The position numbers and the translations under genes are program-made. Positions 1-11,126 of a DNA stretch of 64,000 bases are shown one piece after another (position 1 is the first letter of the stretch; the number at the start of each line of letters is the position of its first letter). The stretch covers positions 2,084,759-2,148,758 of the forward strand of contig JAACJO010000009.1 of the NCBI GenBank assembly GCA_013368445.1, given 5' to 3'. The notes under the pieces are model-generated. The model saw nothing but the letters and a program-made list of their open reading frames with translations, made no database searches and had not been told where the DNA came from. This stretch comes from Leucocoprinus leucothites. Its lineage: Eukaryota > Basidiomycota > Agaricomycetes > Agaricales > Agaricaceae.

Positions 1-1000
1 ATGGTTGCTGAAGTGGCTTTGCGATCCTCTCCGCAGTGGAAATCTCCTCCTGATATTTGATCTATTCCTTGACAGTCCGTCAGGGTTTTCCAAGGCCGCG
101 GCACAAACTTGTCTGACTATCAACCGGCTTGGTGCAATGATTAATGTTTCCTCAGGATCAATTCAGCTCGGACCTCATGAGCTGGTTCGAACGCTGTGCA
201 ATCAGCTTTGTAGGAAATTTCCACCTTATCGGAGAGTTCTCGCGGAGACCCTCATGGACACTCCTACCATCTTTAACAAATTCGACTTTTTCTACCTGCT
301 ATGCAGGCTCGTCATTGTCCCATGGAACAAGCTGAGAATCTCTCACCCACAATACATTGCCACTCCCATTGTCATATTTCTGAATTGGCATACAAATCCA
401 TATCCTGGGGAAGGTGGCATCGACTCATACCTTCGAGATCTTCTTTGGCTAATTACTGAGGATTGATTAACAAACAGTCGTCCTTGTCTTCTGTGGGTTA
501 TGTCCGGCTACTGGGATCCTCTGCGAATCTCTGCAATGTTTTGGCAAGATCCGCTGCGATGCCAACATATCTGAGAACTGATCGCTAACGATGAGGCTAC
601 TCGATACACGGAGGCCATTCTCAGCATAAGATTCCAGGGCATTTGCAACCGTCACCCAGACTTATTTGACCAGGATGAACAGTGGCCATTAGAGGGCGAG
701 TTGAAGCACATTGCAAGGGTGATATCCAGCATCGACATTTTCATTGAACTTCTAACTCGATTTGTTGACCTTGGTGGTCCTGATGGTCTCCGCGAAAGGC
801 TAAACAAGTGTATCGCATATATCAGCAATTCCCCTTGTTCCACTCTTGAGTCCCCAATCATGCCTCTCATTCACTTTTACAATCAATTCATGTCCGATAT
901 ACCCTCCCAATTTTTCCCCCACGCCATCCATATATTGGAATGCCTATACAAAACTCCGGACTTACCAACACCCTCTCGTATTGCACACTTACTGTGCATA

Positions 1001-1214
1001 CAGTGGCTCAAAAAACTGTCCCAATGTTTTCGCATTTTGGACATATTTGCTAATACCAGGGCAGATATATGGCCTAGCATCCTGAAAATATTCACACAGG
1101 TACCTTGACATATTGGGAGCATATATTCCCATGATCACATGACCTTGTCCATCAATGAATTAGTAATGAATTATCAAAAATATCTACTCATTGGGACAGT
1201 TTTTTGACCCCCTG
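1001..1214 (+). repeat. Left terminal inverted repeat of the Tc1 element
   Basis: This 214 bp repeat pairs with 2380-2593 on the opposite strand. Its own two ends are also inverted repeats of each other: TCAAAAAACTGTCCCAATG near 1007 and its reverse complement near 1190-1208. Each transposon end therefore holds two opposed copies of the probable transposase-binding core. Confidence 0.88.
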
Positions 1215-1347
1215 TCAGCCTCCCAGTATCTATCTTGTAACATGCCAGGGGAGCATCAGGGCAGGTGTGGGAGTAGTAAACAAGATCATGTGACCTTGGT
1301 TGACATGTTGAGATGGCTACAACTGTCTTTCTTCCTGCCACTACATC

Positions 1348-2367
1348 ATGAAAGCTATCTCCTCTACCTAATACTCCTAAGTCACTTCTCTTCTCAAAGA
1401 TGGCTATTCCTTGTGCCATATTGAACATAAAACTGGTCTAGGCAAGTCTACTATTGGGAGGATCAATAAAGAAGTTGATGGGGACAAGGAAAACAACAAG
1501 GGAGGACGTCCTTCCAAGCTTTCTCCTCATGATAAAAAAGCAATAATTCACCAAATAACCTCTGGAAAGCTAGATAATGCTGTCCAGGCTACAAATTTCA
1601 TTAACTCTACTCTGTCTGACCCTGTCACACCCCAAACTGTCAGAAATACCCTTCAGGATAATGGATTTTGCTCTGTAACCAAGATCAAATGACCTCTACT
1701 CAAAAAGCAACATTGTGAGGAATGCCTTGACTCTGCACATGAACATAGGAATTGGACAGTGGAGGACTGGAAGAGGGTGTTGTGGACAGATGAAACAAAG
1801 ATCAACAGGATTGGGTCAGATGGAAAGGTGTATACCTGGAAGGAGAGGGGGGAACCACTGTCAGATAGGACCACTCTCCCTACTGTCAAACATGGAGGAG
1901 GTGGTAACATGATGGTGTGGGGGTGTATGGGGTGGAATGGGGTAGGAAAGCTGATTGAGGTTCAAGGGAATATGGATGCAGTGAAATACTGCGAGATTTT
2001 GGACAATGGGGTGGTGGAAAGCTTTGAAAAGTTGGAGATGGAGGAGGAGGAGAGGATATTCCAGCAGGATAATGACCCAAAACACACCTCAAAACTGGGA
2101 CAACAATGGTTTGTGGACAACAACATCCAAGTTCTATCATGCCCTGCACAATCCCCTGACCTAAATCCCATTGAACACCTCTGGACCTACCTGAAGGACC
2201 AGCTGAAGGCATATAAAAGACCACCTAAGGGAGTATTTGAATTGTGGGAGAGGCTAGTAGAGGAGTGGAATAAGAATCCAGCAGAAAGGTGTCAAAGGCT
2301 GATAGAAACCATGCCCAGAAGGATTGAGGCAGTTGTCAGGGAAAGAGGAGGTCATACAAAGTATTGA
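1348..2367 (+). pseudogene. Tc1-type DD34E transposase with three nonsense codons
   Basis: A single frame from an ATG at 1348 to TGA at 2365-2367 encodes about 340 residues. It has an N-terminal helix-turn-helix region and a GRPSKL segment, then the DDE core. Catalytic motifs are WTDE (about 1783), QQDNDPKHTS (about 2063) and NPIEHLW (about 2170). I count 34 residues between the second Asp and the Glu, which is DD34E, the Tc1 pattern. The frame is cut by TAA at 1369 and 1378 and TGA at 1690. Each is one C-to-T change from CAA, CAA and CGA, and the last falls where Tc1 proteins normally have Arg before PLL. The transposase would cut and paste the element at TA sites, but this copy is inactive as written. 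Confidence 0.88.
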
Positions 2368-2379
2368 GTAGGTAGATAA

Positions 2380-2593
2380 CAGAGGGTCAAAAAACTGTCC
2401 CAATGAGTAGATATTTTCGATAATTCATTAATAATTCATTGATGGACAAGGTCATGTGATCATGGGAATATATGCTCCCAATATGTCAAGGTACCTGTGT
2501 GAATATTTTCAGGATGCTAGGCCATATATCTGCCCTGGTATTAGCAAATATGTCCAAAATGCGAAAACATTGGGACAGTTTTTTGAGCCACTG
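2380..2593 (-). repeat. Right terminal inverted repeat of the Tc1 element
   Basis: Inverted partner of 1001-1214 with the same length (214 bp). It shows the same internal arrangement, with the 19-nt core at both of its ends in opposite orientation. It ends at CCACTG immediately before the TA target duplication. Confidence 0.88.
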
Positions 2594-3457
2594 TAAATCA
2601 AAGCCTTATCCACCCAATCTTCTCTTATCTGGAATGGATACTCAACAAGGTATACAAGGACAGGTATGCCCTCCGTGAGCCTAGGTATGCCTTGCGCGGG
2701 GAAGCAAAAGTTATTTTCGATCTGTCGCAATATTTAGGGCAGCCTGTTATCACAAGGTCTTGCATCGTCATGATCGAGTCCTACTTATACTTCTTCCAAA
2801 AGACACCGCTACTTTCAACAAAGCCAAGGTTCTACACACCCGGCTCAGGGTCAGACATTGATCCTCGCGCTGCTATGATGTGTACTATAGGATCTTTCCA
2901 TGGTGACTGGCGTCATTTTATCCACTTGTGCTTGGTGGCACCTCGAACAGAGCAGGATGCCATACTAGTGCTCCTTAGGAGTTTTGATTTCCGTTGTTTG
3001 GCCCATATCGTGTCGCTTGCCACTGATGTTCGCTTGTTTACCAAGTTTTTAGACTTGGTTCTTGTGTGTCTATCTATGCATATTCATATGGACCAGGGGA
3101 CTGATCCACTGTCATATAGGCTGCGGACCAGCAGAAAGACCTTATCCAAACAAAAGCTACCACTATGATCGACCTCCTGTTCATTGACAAAGTTAGGGGT
3201 GTTGCAGAGCCGCTGGTGAGATAACTAGATGTTTTATCACAACACTGATGTAACAGGGGGGCTTTCAGGACCTTTCGGAACTGGTATCAAGTGATCCATT
3301 GTTATATAAACACTTCCTATATCCCAAGTTTGTACTTCTCGGACAAGGTCCACATACAGTCCTAGCTATTCTGCTGTCTTATCATCCCCAGGGCTTGTCA
3401 GAAGGTCGGTTTGAACATGTGTCGATCTATACACTTGGGATGCTTGAGGATTTCTAA

Positions 3458-3971
3458 TATCCTCATCTCGTCCCTCTGTTGCGTTGTATGATATATGAAT
3501 ATATTTCCAGCTTTCAACACACAAATGGGTGATGCCGCAAGCGAAAGTTGACTAGCAGATGATACTTACTGAAGACAATTAATAATTGTCATTGCTAGAA
3601 AATCCCTGGTCTTGAATGTATTTCCATAAAGCTCATATGATCACCTGTCGCTCAAGAAAAGGATTTGTGAACTGTGATGACCCAAAGGCACATTAAGGGA
3701 ATTGGGGGTCCAGGGAGGAGTCAACGCCCAGTGATGGCTCATTGGCTCCCATTGCTTGAATAGCTCCCTAGTGGTACATCTTGGTACATGGGCCTGAATT
3801 TCCTGCATGCCACAAGCCCACTTTAAAACTCACCAAAAACTATGAAACACTCCCAACACATCAAAACTCATTAATCATGAAAGTGGGGGGGTCCAAAAAA
3901 AAATATCTAATGTGTCAAAGATGATGGCACAGTCAAATGTCCATTATACCTAACAAACATAATGTAATGTT
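3458..3971. other. Convergent intergenic region between gene X copy A and COQ1 copy A
   Basis: No gene is visible. The stretch is duplicated at about 37,364-37,888, including a short homopolymer tract (GGGGGGG then A-run near 3885-3902; A-run near 37,805). It presumably holds the 3' ends of both converging transcripts. Confidence 0.5.
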
Positions 3972-4892
3972 TTAATTCTTCCTCCCAACAACATGTTCTG
4001 TGAAAACCTCCAACATGTCATGACCTTCACTATGTGGTAGTTCTTGTAACACATCTTTTGCTTCATTGGCATACACTTGTGTGAGTTGTTCTGTTTGTGA
4101 GATTGCGGATGATTGGTGTACAAGGTTGCACACCTGGAAAAGAGTGGGCGTTAGATAGTGAAGAGATGAGATAGAAACAGGAGCAGTGAATGAGGCAGTG
4201 AATGAGGAGGCAAGGATGAAGGGAATAATGACCTTTTCGACATCCCCTGAGGACTCAAACTTGCAACCTATCAGTGTGCCCCTCTTGGGGAACTCTTCCC
4301 ATGCATACAGAGCTGGTGCGGTTGCTAGACCAAGCCGAAGATCTGTGTTACCAGGTCTACCAAGTGTAGCTGAGGCAGACTCATAGTCCAGCATGTCATC
4401 CACGAGCTACAAGAGGTTATGCCTCAGTCAGAATCATCAACTGTGGCAGAGGAATGGGGTGACTCACTTGGAATGCAATACCGATATTTCTACTATACAC
4501 ACAGGCAACCTCATTCCAGATCTCGCCTTTGGCACATCCACCAAGGACAACAGCAGATCATGCGCCCTTCACCATGAGGGATGCTGTCTTGAGATACATT
4601 TTCTGTAGGTAGACATTCCACACATCTTGATGCTTCCAACTTCACTGTGTGCCATCAAGTTTGGTCTTGAGGTCATCTGCCTCTGGTTGGATAACATCCT
4701 TCATCTGTAGGATTTCCCCTTCCACAAGATTAGAAATGATACTAGCAATAAGCTGTGTCACTTCATGATCTCCTAAACATGCCAGCACAGCAGAGGCATG
4801 TCCCAAGACAAAATTTCTGCCCAACACGGAGAGCTTATTGGTGAATTCGGAAGGAGTGGAAGGAGCACCATGTCGTAATGCTGAACCATCTA
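3972..4892 (-). pseudogene. COQ1 copy A: truncated, CpG-mutated polyprenyl diphosphate synthase pseudogene
   Basis: This is a second copy of the 3' two-thirds of the gene at 37,889-39,399, with the same exon-intron order. The second Asp-rich motif region remains but reads DDMLD. The copy ends abruptly at about 4892, where gypsy-1 begins, so the 5' part with the first DDxxD motif and the mitochondrial targeting region is missing. Against copy B, most differences are CG changed to TG or CA. In the last coding exon I count 14 CG dinucleotides in copy B and 1 here. At 4820-4825 this copy keeps TTG (Leu) where copy B has TAG. It is not expected to be functional. Confidence 0.85.
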
Positions 4893-4894
4893 TC

Positions 4895-5335
4895 TGTCAC
4901 AAGCCGATCCTCAAGAATGGCTGACAGTTCGAATTTGGTATTATTTTCATGAACTCCTACCCACTTTCACATATCAGTTACTTCGGTTTTTATTGGTCTT
5001 TTGCCTTCGGACTTATTCTGACATCTTCCATGTTATTAATTCATACTGCCTTGTCGAAATTTTCTGACAACCGTTTAATAGTAAATTTTATATCTTCTAG
5101 CCTTGTAAAATTTGCGGACTCCACTTTGATTATTTCTCCATTTATTACTTTGTTTGTTTTCCTTATCTGATCCTATATTCCGCATCGTATATAAGTAGCA
5201 CAACTTTGTACTTGGATTCCTCAGTCTGATAGTCAACTTAGCAATATGCTACTTCCTCTGCTCTCTGTTCGTCCTCTGCTCTCTTATCTTGTCTGAAATC
5301 TGGGTCAAGTGTCAGTAGTCAGCACAACACATAAG
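4895..5335 (+). repeat. Gypsy-1 5' LTR and leader (3' boundary uncertain)
   Basis: It begins TGTCACAAGCC exactly where homology to COQ1 stops. A TATA-like CGTATATAAG lies at about 5186, a plausible promoter for the element. No second LTR survives in the window, so the end at ~5335 is only an estimate. Up to the gag ATG at 5500 I see no gene. Confidence 0.45.
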
Positions 5336-5499
5336 TTGAGGCCATGACCCACTCCTGTGTCTGATGACCAGTTCCTGCCTTACCTCTGTCCCACCTCTGT
5401 CCACCCGGTCCTAGACATCGGCTCCCCACCTGTAGCATTTGTGCACTTAACAGTACTATCAGACTGAGATTCTACTGTCGCACTCGCACTTCTGTCATC

Positions 5500-7068
5500 A
5501 TGGTCAACACCCGCACTATCAAGGGCAAGACCTCCACTGTTGCACAACCAGAGCGGAAACACTCTCACACTCCTCCACCTGTCCCAAGCTCATCTCGTCT
5601 GACCAACAATAATTCTCATATCAGTATCCATGCCCGTTGTTCACATTGTCTTAATCCTAATCTCCCAGAAACCCCTCGATCTGCTAGTTCTCCTCCACCA
5701 CCTCCTCATTGTTTTCGAAATATCTGCTCTCCCAGAACTCCTGCCCCACCTGGCGGTCTGCCATCTGACAGAGATCCATCCGATCCCTCAGAACTGGGTG
5801 ACTCTGATGGTCCAGACTACACTGATAATCAATCTATGGGCCACGACGGCAATGATGAAGATGATGAACCTGTCTATAATGGCTCTCCCAGTGGTCCTGG
5901 TGACCCCAACAATAATGATCCTGAAGACCCTTCCCACTCCTCCGACAATGAGCCTCTTCCTCCTCGATGGGCACCTCATCCCCAAGCTCCCTGACAGAAT
6001 CCCAACAATGATTGTCTAGCCGATGCCTTGGGTAGGCTCGCTGACAATCTTGATCACCAAGCGGCTGCACAAGCCAACCAGACTTGCACCAATAAGGCTT
6101 GCCTTCCAGACACTTTTAGCGGCTCTGACCCTGAAAAACTCAACACTTTCCTAATCCAATGCTGTCTATATTTCCAAGCCAACCCCACACAGTTTCAGCA
6201 TGACAATCAGAAAGTTGACTTTGCTATGACCTACCTCACTGGTGTCATGCTTGACTGGTTCGAGATTGGCCTCACTCAGGAAGAACAGGGTGTCTTCCAT
6301 GACTGGTTCAACGATTGGAGTGCATTTGTCCACGAACTCCGTATGCATTTTGGCATTGCCAACCCAAAGGGAGAAGCAGCTGAGATGCTCGATACCCTTC
6401 ATATGAAACCGGGTGACAAGATTGCCACCTACAACATAGAGTTCCTCAAACACACCTCCCAACTCGGTTGGAATGACAAGGTCCTCTGTCACTGTTATTA
6501 CAAAGGCTTGCCGAACCACATCCAAGACCCTCTCAGCACTTGCAAGCAGGGCAAACCTACTACCTTCGAAGAAATGCACCATTTGGCCATCATTTATGAT
6601 GGACGCTACTGGGAGCATGACTGTGAATGTGTTCGTGCCCGCGCTGCAGAGAAGGATGCTGCCAATTCTCTGAGTTGGAAGCAGCCCAACAAGCCCTCAA
6701 CCTCCAATCCTTCCAACCCGAGTCCGACATGCGGCCAGTCTCAACCTGGCAACAACAACAACAACAATCGAAGCAACAACAGCAACTGTAATCAGTCGCA
6801 GGCCCCAACTACCAAATCCAACACCCCTGCTCCATCCACATCCAGTACCCAACATCCTATGCCAAAATTCGACCTCTCTAGTAAACTCAGCAAAAATGGC
6901 AGACTGACACCTGAGGAGTGAAAACGACGCCTCGATGAAGATCTCTGTCTATTCTGTGGTGGCAAAGGCCACAAGGTCGAAAATTGCCACAAGAAACAAA
7001 ATCAGGCCAAGATCCGCAAGGTCGAAGTGGCTCCATCCAAGGACTCTGAAAAGAGTCCGGAAAAATAG
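5500..7068 (+). pseudogene. Gypsy-1 gag (capsid/nucleocapsid) with two in-frame TGAs
   Basis: One frame of 523 codons runs from ATG 5500 to TAG 7066-7068. An N-terminal Pro/Ser-rich and acidic region is followed by a retrotransposon-gag capsid domain (about 6100-6560). Next come an Asn/Ser-rich linker and a CCHC zinc knuckle, CLFCGGKGHKVENC (about 6947-6988). Gag would assemble the intracellular particle and bind element RNA. TGA codons at 5992 and 6919 interrupt the frame; each reads naturally as Arg if TGA is taken as a mutated CGA. The gypsy-2 gag has the same layout. Confidence 0.85.
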
Positions 7069-7085
7069 AGGGCAACCCTCAGGAC

Positions 7086-10000
7086 TCTGCACAGACTGGG
7101 GGTCGCATTGAGCTCATCTGTGCACCAGAGAGTCTCCTCTGCCTCAATGCATCTGCTCTTTCCGACCTGAATTCTCTTATCACTTCTCTCACTTCTTCTC
7201 TCATTTGCTCATCCGATAATATTCAATGGATACCGTTTTGTGCTCTCATCGATTCCAGCTTGACTCATTGCTTCATAGATTCTGATTTTGTCTGCACTCA
7301 CTCTCTTCCAGCTTCACCCTTACCTCCTATCGAGCTTCACCTATTTGGTGGATCATCAGATGGTTACATTACTGAACTTGTGAACCTTCCTGTTACCTTC
7401 TCTACTGGTGAATCTATGACTATTGACTTCTACATCACTTGGCTTGATTCTTCCTGCTCTGTGGTACTTGGACACAACTGGCTCACCTGCTACAATCCAT
7501 TGATTGACTGGGTTTTGAGCAGTATATCTTTCCAATCGCATTTGCAGGATAGTCTTGCCCCTTCTGCCTGCATCGCATCTGCTCCCATAGCGGCTCCTAC
7601 TTCGTCACCTGCTCCTAGCCTGATGGCTGACACTCCTCCTCTGAATTCACCATCCTCTAGGACTTCTATGTCTACTCCTGGTATTGTAACAGCTCCTCGC
7701 ATTTCTATCATCAACACTGCTGCATACATTCATGCTTCGTGCCTTCCTGGTTCAGTAAACTTCCACCTCAATCTTGCCTTCCACTTCCGGCAATTCGGCT
7801 CAGGTTTCCGATGAGTCAATTGACCTTTCTAAAGTGCCTGACAAATATCATGAATTCGCCAATGTGTTCAGCAAAGCTCGCGCTGACAGCCTTGCACTGC
7901 ATCACCCTTACGATCTCAAAATCAATATTGAAGAGGGTGCTCAACCTCCCGTTGGCACTATCTATTCATTATCTCCATCTGAGCTTGAGTCACTCTGTGA
8001 ATTTATCGACGAACACCTATCTATTGGATTTATCCACCCCACTTCCTCACCTCACGGCGCACCCATTCTCTTCGTTCGGAAGAAAGATGGTTCATTAGGA
8101 CTTTGTGTCGATTTCCATGGCCTTAATCGCATCACCAAGAAGGATCATTACCCACTCCCGCTCATCTCTGACTTACTCGACTCCCCTCACAAAGCCTGCA
8201 TTTATACCAAGATAGACCTTTGACATGCTTACCACCTCATCTGGATCGCTGAAGGAGATGAATGGAAAATGGTGTTCAGGACACGCTATGGATCTTTTGA
8301 ATGGCTGGTTATGCCTTTCGGACTCACCAATGCACCTGCAGCTTTCCAGCGGTTCATGAATGACATCTTTTCTGACCTCCTTGACGTCTGCATCACAGTC
8401 TATCTCGATGACATCCTCATTTATTCTGACGACCTCGACACACACAAGAAACATGTTCGAGATGTCCTCAAGCAGCTCCACAAGCATGGCCTATATGCTA
8501 AAGTGGAAAAATGCGAATTCCATTCCGATTCTGTCGAATACCTCGGGTATATCCTCTCACCAGACAGTCTCAAAATGTCAGAAGACAAGATCAAAATCAT
8601 CCAGGAGTGGCCTGAACCAAAGAAAGTCAAAGACATCCAGTCTTTTCTCGGTTTTGCCAATTTCTATCGATGCTTCATTTACAACTATTCCGATATCGTC
8701 CTCCCACTTACGTGCCTCACCCGAAAAGCATCTAAGTGGAATTTCGACGAACAGTGTCACGAAGCCTTCAATTCCCTCAAAGAAGCGTTCACTACTGCTC
8801 CTATCCTCACTCACTGGATACCCAACGCCCAGATCATCATTGAGACTGATGCTTCCAATTATGCGCTAGCTGCCATCCTGTCCATTGTTGTGGATGACAA
8901 CGAAGTCCACCCAATTGTGTTCCATTCCTGCACCTTCAACACAGCCGAGTTAAACTATGACACTCATGACAAAGAGCTCCTTGCTATCTTCGAGACTTTC
9001 CACACCTGGCAGCATTACCTTGAAGAAGCCTCACTCCCTATCGATGTTGTTACCGATCACAAGAACCTGGAATACTTTTGCACTACAAAGATTCTAACTC
9101 GTCGACAGGCTCGTTGGTCTGAGTTCATATCACAGTTCAACCTCATCATCCGTTTCTGACCTGGCTGACTCGGAACCAAGCCTAACACTCTCACTAGACG
9201 ATGGGACATCTACCCTAAAGGGGGGAATAATGGCTATGCTTTGGTCAATTCTCATAATTTCTGTCCTGTATTTTCGCATGAACAGTTATCGGTTTCAGTT
9301 TGAGCTACTTATTTTTCAACTCCTTCCCTTCATACTGCCACCATACTAGATCTCGAGAAACTTCATTCTGATATCCTTACTTCGCTCCCTCAAGACCCAA
9401 TTGCATCTGCTCACATCACTTATCCTGAAGGCTGCTGGTCAGTTGATTCCGCTGGTTTCCTTTGGCTCGACGACAGGATCTATGTACCCAATGTCAACAA
9501 TCTTAGACTCAGAGTTCTACAATACAAACATGATCATGTCCTTTCTGGCCATTTCGGTCAGAACAAGACCCTTGAACTCATCTGACATGAGTACACCTGG
9601 CCTGACATCCGATCTCAGGTCAAGGCTTTCTGTAAATCCTGCATTACCTGCATGTGATCCAAGTCTCAGCGCCATAAGCCATACAGTAACCTCAAGCAAC
9701 TCCCCATTCCTGAACGCCCTTGGAATTCAATTTCAATAGACTTCATCAAGAAACTCCCTTCCTCCTCTGGCTTTGACACCATCCTCGTTGTTGTTGACCG
9801 ACTCTCCAAACAGGCTGTATTCATTCCGACCCACAACACTATCACTTCAGCAGAACTGGCACGGTTATTCATCATTCATGTATTCTCTAAGCATGGTGTT
9901 CCTTCTCATGTCACTTCCGATTGCGGTTCAGAGTTCATCTCACACTTCTTCCGTTCCCTCGGCACAGCTCTGGACATGCGCCTTCACTTCACATCCAGTT

Positions 10001-10815
10001 ATCATCCTGAAGGTGACGGACAGACGGAATGAACTAACCAAACGCTAGAGCAGTACCTTCATGTTTACTGCAACTATCAGCAGGACAACTGGTCTGACCT
10101 CCTCCCACTTGCAGAATTCGCATACAACAATGCGCCCAGTGCTACCACCAGAATTTTGCCCTTCTTCGCCAACAAGGGTTATCACCCAAACATTACAGTC
10201 CATCCTGAACGTGATATTGCATCAGCTCATACATGTGACTTCATGGTCAACCTCGACAAATTACATACGACTCTCAAGGCTGAGATAGCCACTGCTCAAG
10301 AATGCTATCAACAATCCGCTGATGCATGTCGGTTACCAGCCCCAGAGTTCAAAGTTGGCCAGAAAGTTTTCATGGGGGCTAAATTCTTCCGCACTACCCA
10401 TCCATCCAAAAAGCTTTCCGAAAAATATCTCAGTCCATACAAAATTATCGCTCAACCTGGCTCTCACTTGTTCACCCTTCACCTTCCAGATTCCATGCGC
10501 ACTGTTCATCCTGTCTTCCATGTTTCAATGCTTGAGCCGACCACACCCAATCCATTTCCCAATTGCACAGAACCAGCTCCTGCTCCTGTTGTCATTGACG
10601 ATGAACTGGAGTATGAGATCGCCCGTATCGTAGACTCAAAGATCAATTGACGTCGCATATGCAAACTCCTTTACAAGGTCATCTGGCTGGGATATGAAGA
10701 TACTGATGAAGAATCTTCATGGTTACCTGCTACCGAACTTATGCACGTGACTGAACTTCTTTCTGATTTCCATTCTGCTTATCCTGACAAGCCTGGTCCA
10801 CTTCCATTACATTAA
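7086..10815 (+). pseudogene. Gypsy-1 pol: protease, RT, RNase H, integrase, chromodomain
   Basis: Pol follows gag in another frame. The protease site reads DSSLTHC where gypsy-2 has DSGSTHC. A frameshift near 7800 leads into RT, with YLDD at 8401-8412, and then RNase H to about 9160. Integrase has a zinc-binding segment around 9560-9660 and the catalytic core around 9720-10,100. The C-terminal part (about 10,600-10,815) reads as a chromodomain, ending PDKPGPLPLH then TAA. In-frame TGAs lie at 8221, 9157, 9166, 9583, 9655, 10,030 and 10,648, all at positions where Arg (CGA) is expected. The chromodomain places the element among chromoviruses, which often target heterochromatin. The copy is inactive. 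Confidence 0.85.
9214..9228 (+). other. Internal polypurine tract between RNase H and integrase of gypsy-1
   Basis: CCTAAAGGGGGGAAT lies inside pol and closely resembles the 3' polypurine tract of gypsy-2 (CCTAAAGGGGGAAT). Gypsy-2 has an equivalent internal tract. It could act as a central plus-strand primer, although the same bases also encode conserved PKGGNN-like residues. Confidence 0.4.
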
Positions 10816-11126
10816 TTCTTTTTCTGCCATGAATTTTCATTATCCATCTTCTGATACCGGCTCTCTCCCTTTCTTCTTATTTGGACTTGAACAATTTTTC
10901 ATACTTTCTTACTTACCATTCTGGTTTTACTTACACCCAATAGCCTCATCTCCCTTGGACCCTTTTTCTTACTTTGGATGTTCTATTCACACCTCTAATG
11001 CCCAAGAAAAACCAGATTCATTCTCCACAAAGTCCAACACCAGAAGTACAAAATAGGACATGCGACAAAAATACAATTGCGATCAAGAAGCCGAGCTGCA
11101 TAGGAGGAGCAGGAGGGACGAGACGA

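Larger units (their letters stand above)
1001..2593 (+). mobile_element. Complete Tc1-family DNA transposon with 214 bp terminal inverted repeats
   Basis: The ends are CAGTGGCTCAAAAAACTGTC (left) and its near-perfect inverse ending CCACTG (right). They are flanked by TA at 999-1000 and 2594-2595, the target duplication expected of Tc1/mariner elements. The terminal inverted repeats span 1001-1214 and 2380-2593. The interior encodes one Tc1-type DDE transposase in the + direction, broken by three nonsense codons. This copy cannot make its own full-length transposase. The long repeats still look similar enough to be mobilised in trans, which is inference. Confidence 0.93.
1..3457 (+). pseudogene. 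Gene X copy A: unrecognised host gene, 3' part, disrupted by a Tc1 insertion
   Basis: I do not recognise this protein. Reading frames at 5-466, about 575-1000, 2596-3110 and two short 3' exons (about 3140-3212 and from about 3262 to a TAA at 3455-3457) join through plausible GT-AG introns. The protein is rich in leucine and aromatic residues, resembling a helical-repeat protein, with no clear catalytic motif. Its start lies outside the window. Removing the 1,593 bp Tc1 element and one TA restores an uninterrupted frame across 1000/2596, so the element sits inside an exon. The last ~500 bp are duplicated at 36,876-37,363. In both copies a COQ1-type gene follows convergently. Apart from the transposon I see no other break, so the insertion is probably what inactivated this copy. 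Confidence 0.55.

Noticed and set aside
4949..5170. Hydrophobic 73-codon ORF in the gypsy-1 LTR region
   Set aside because: It lies inside the AT-rich LTR upstream of the TATA-like box and has no counterpart in gypsy-2; likely chance.
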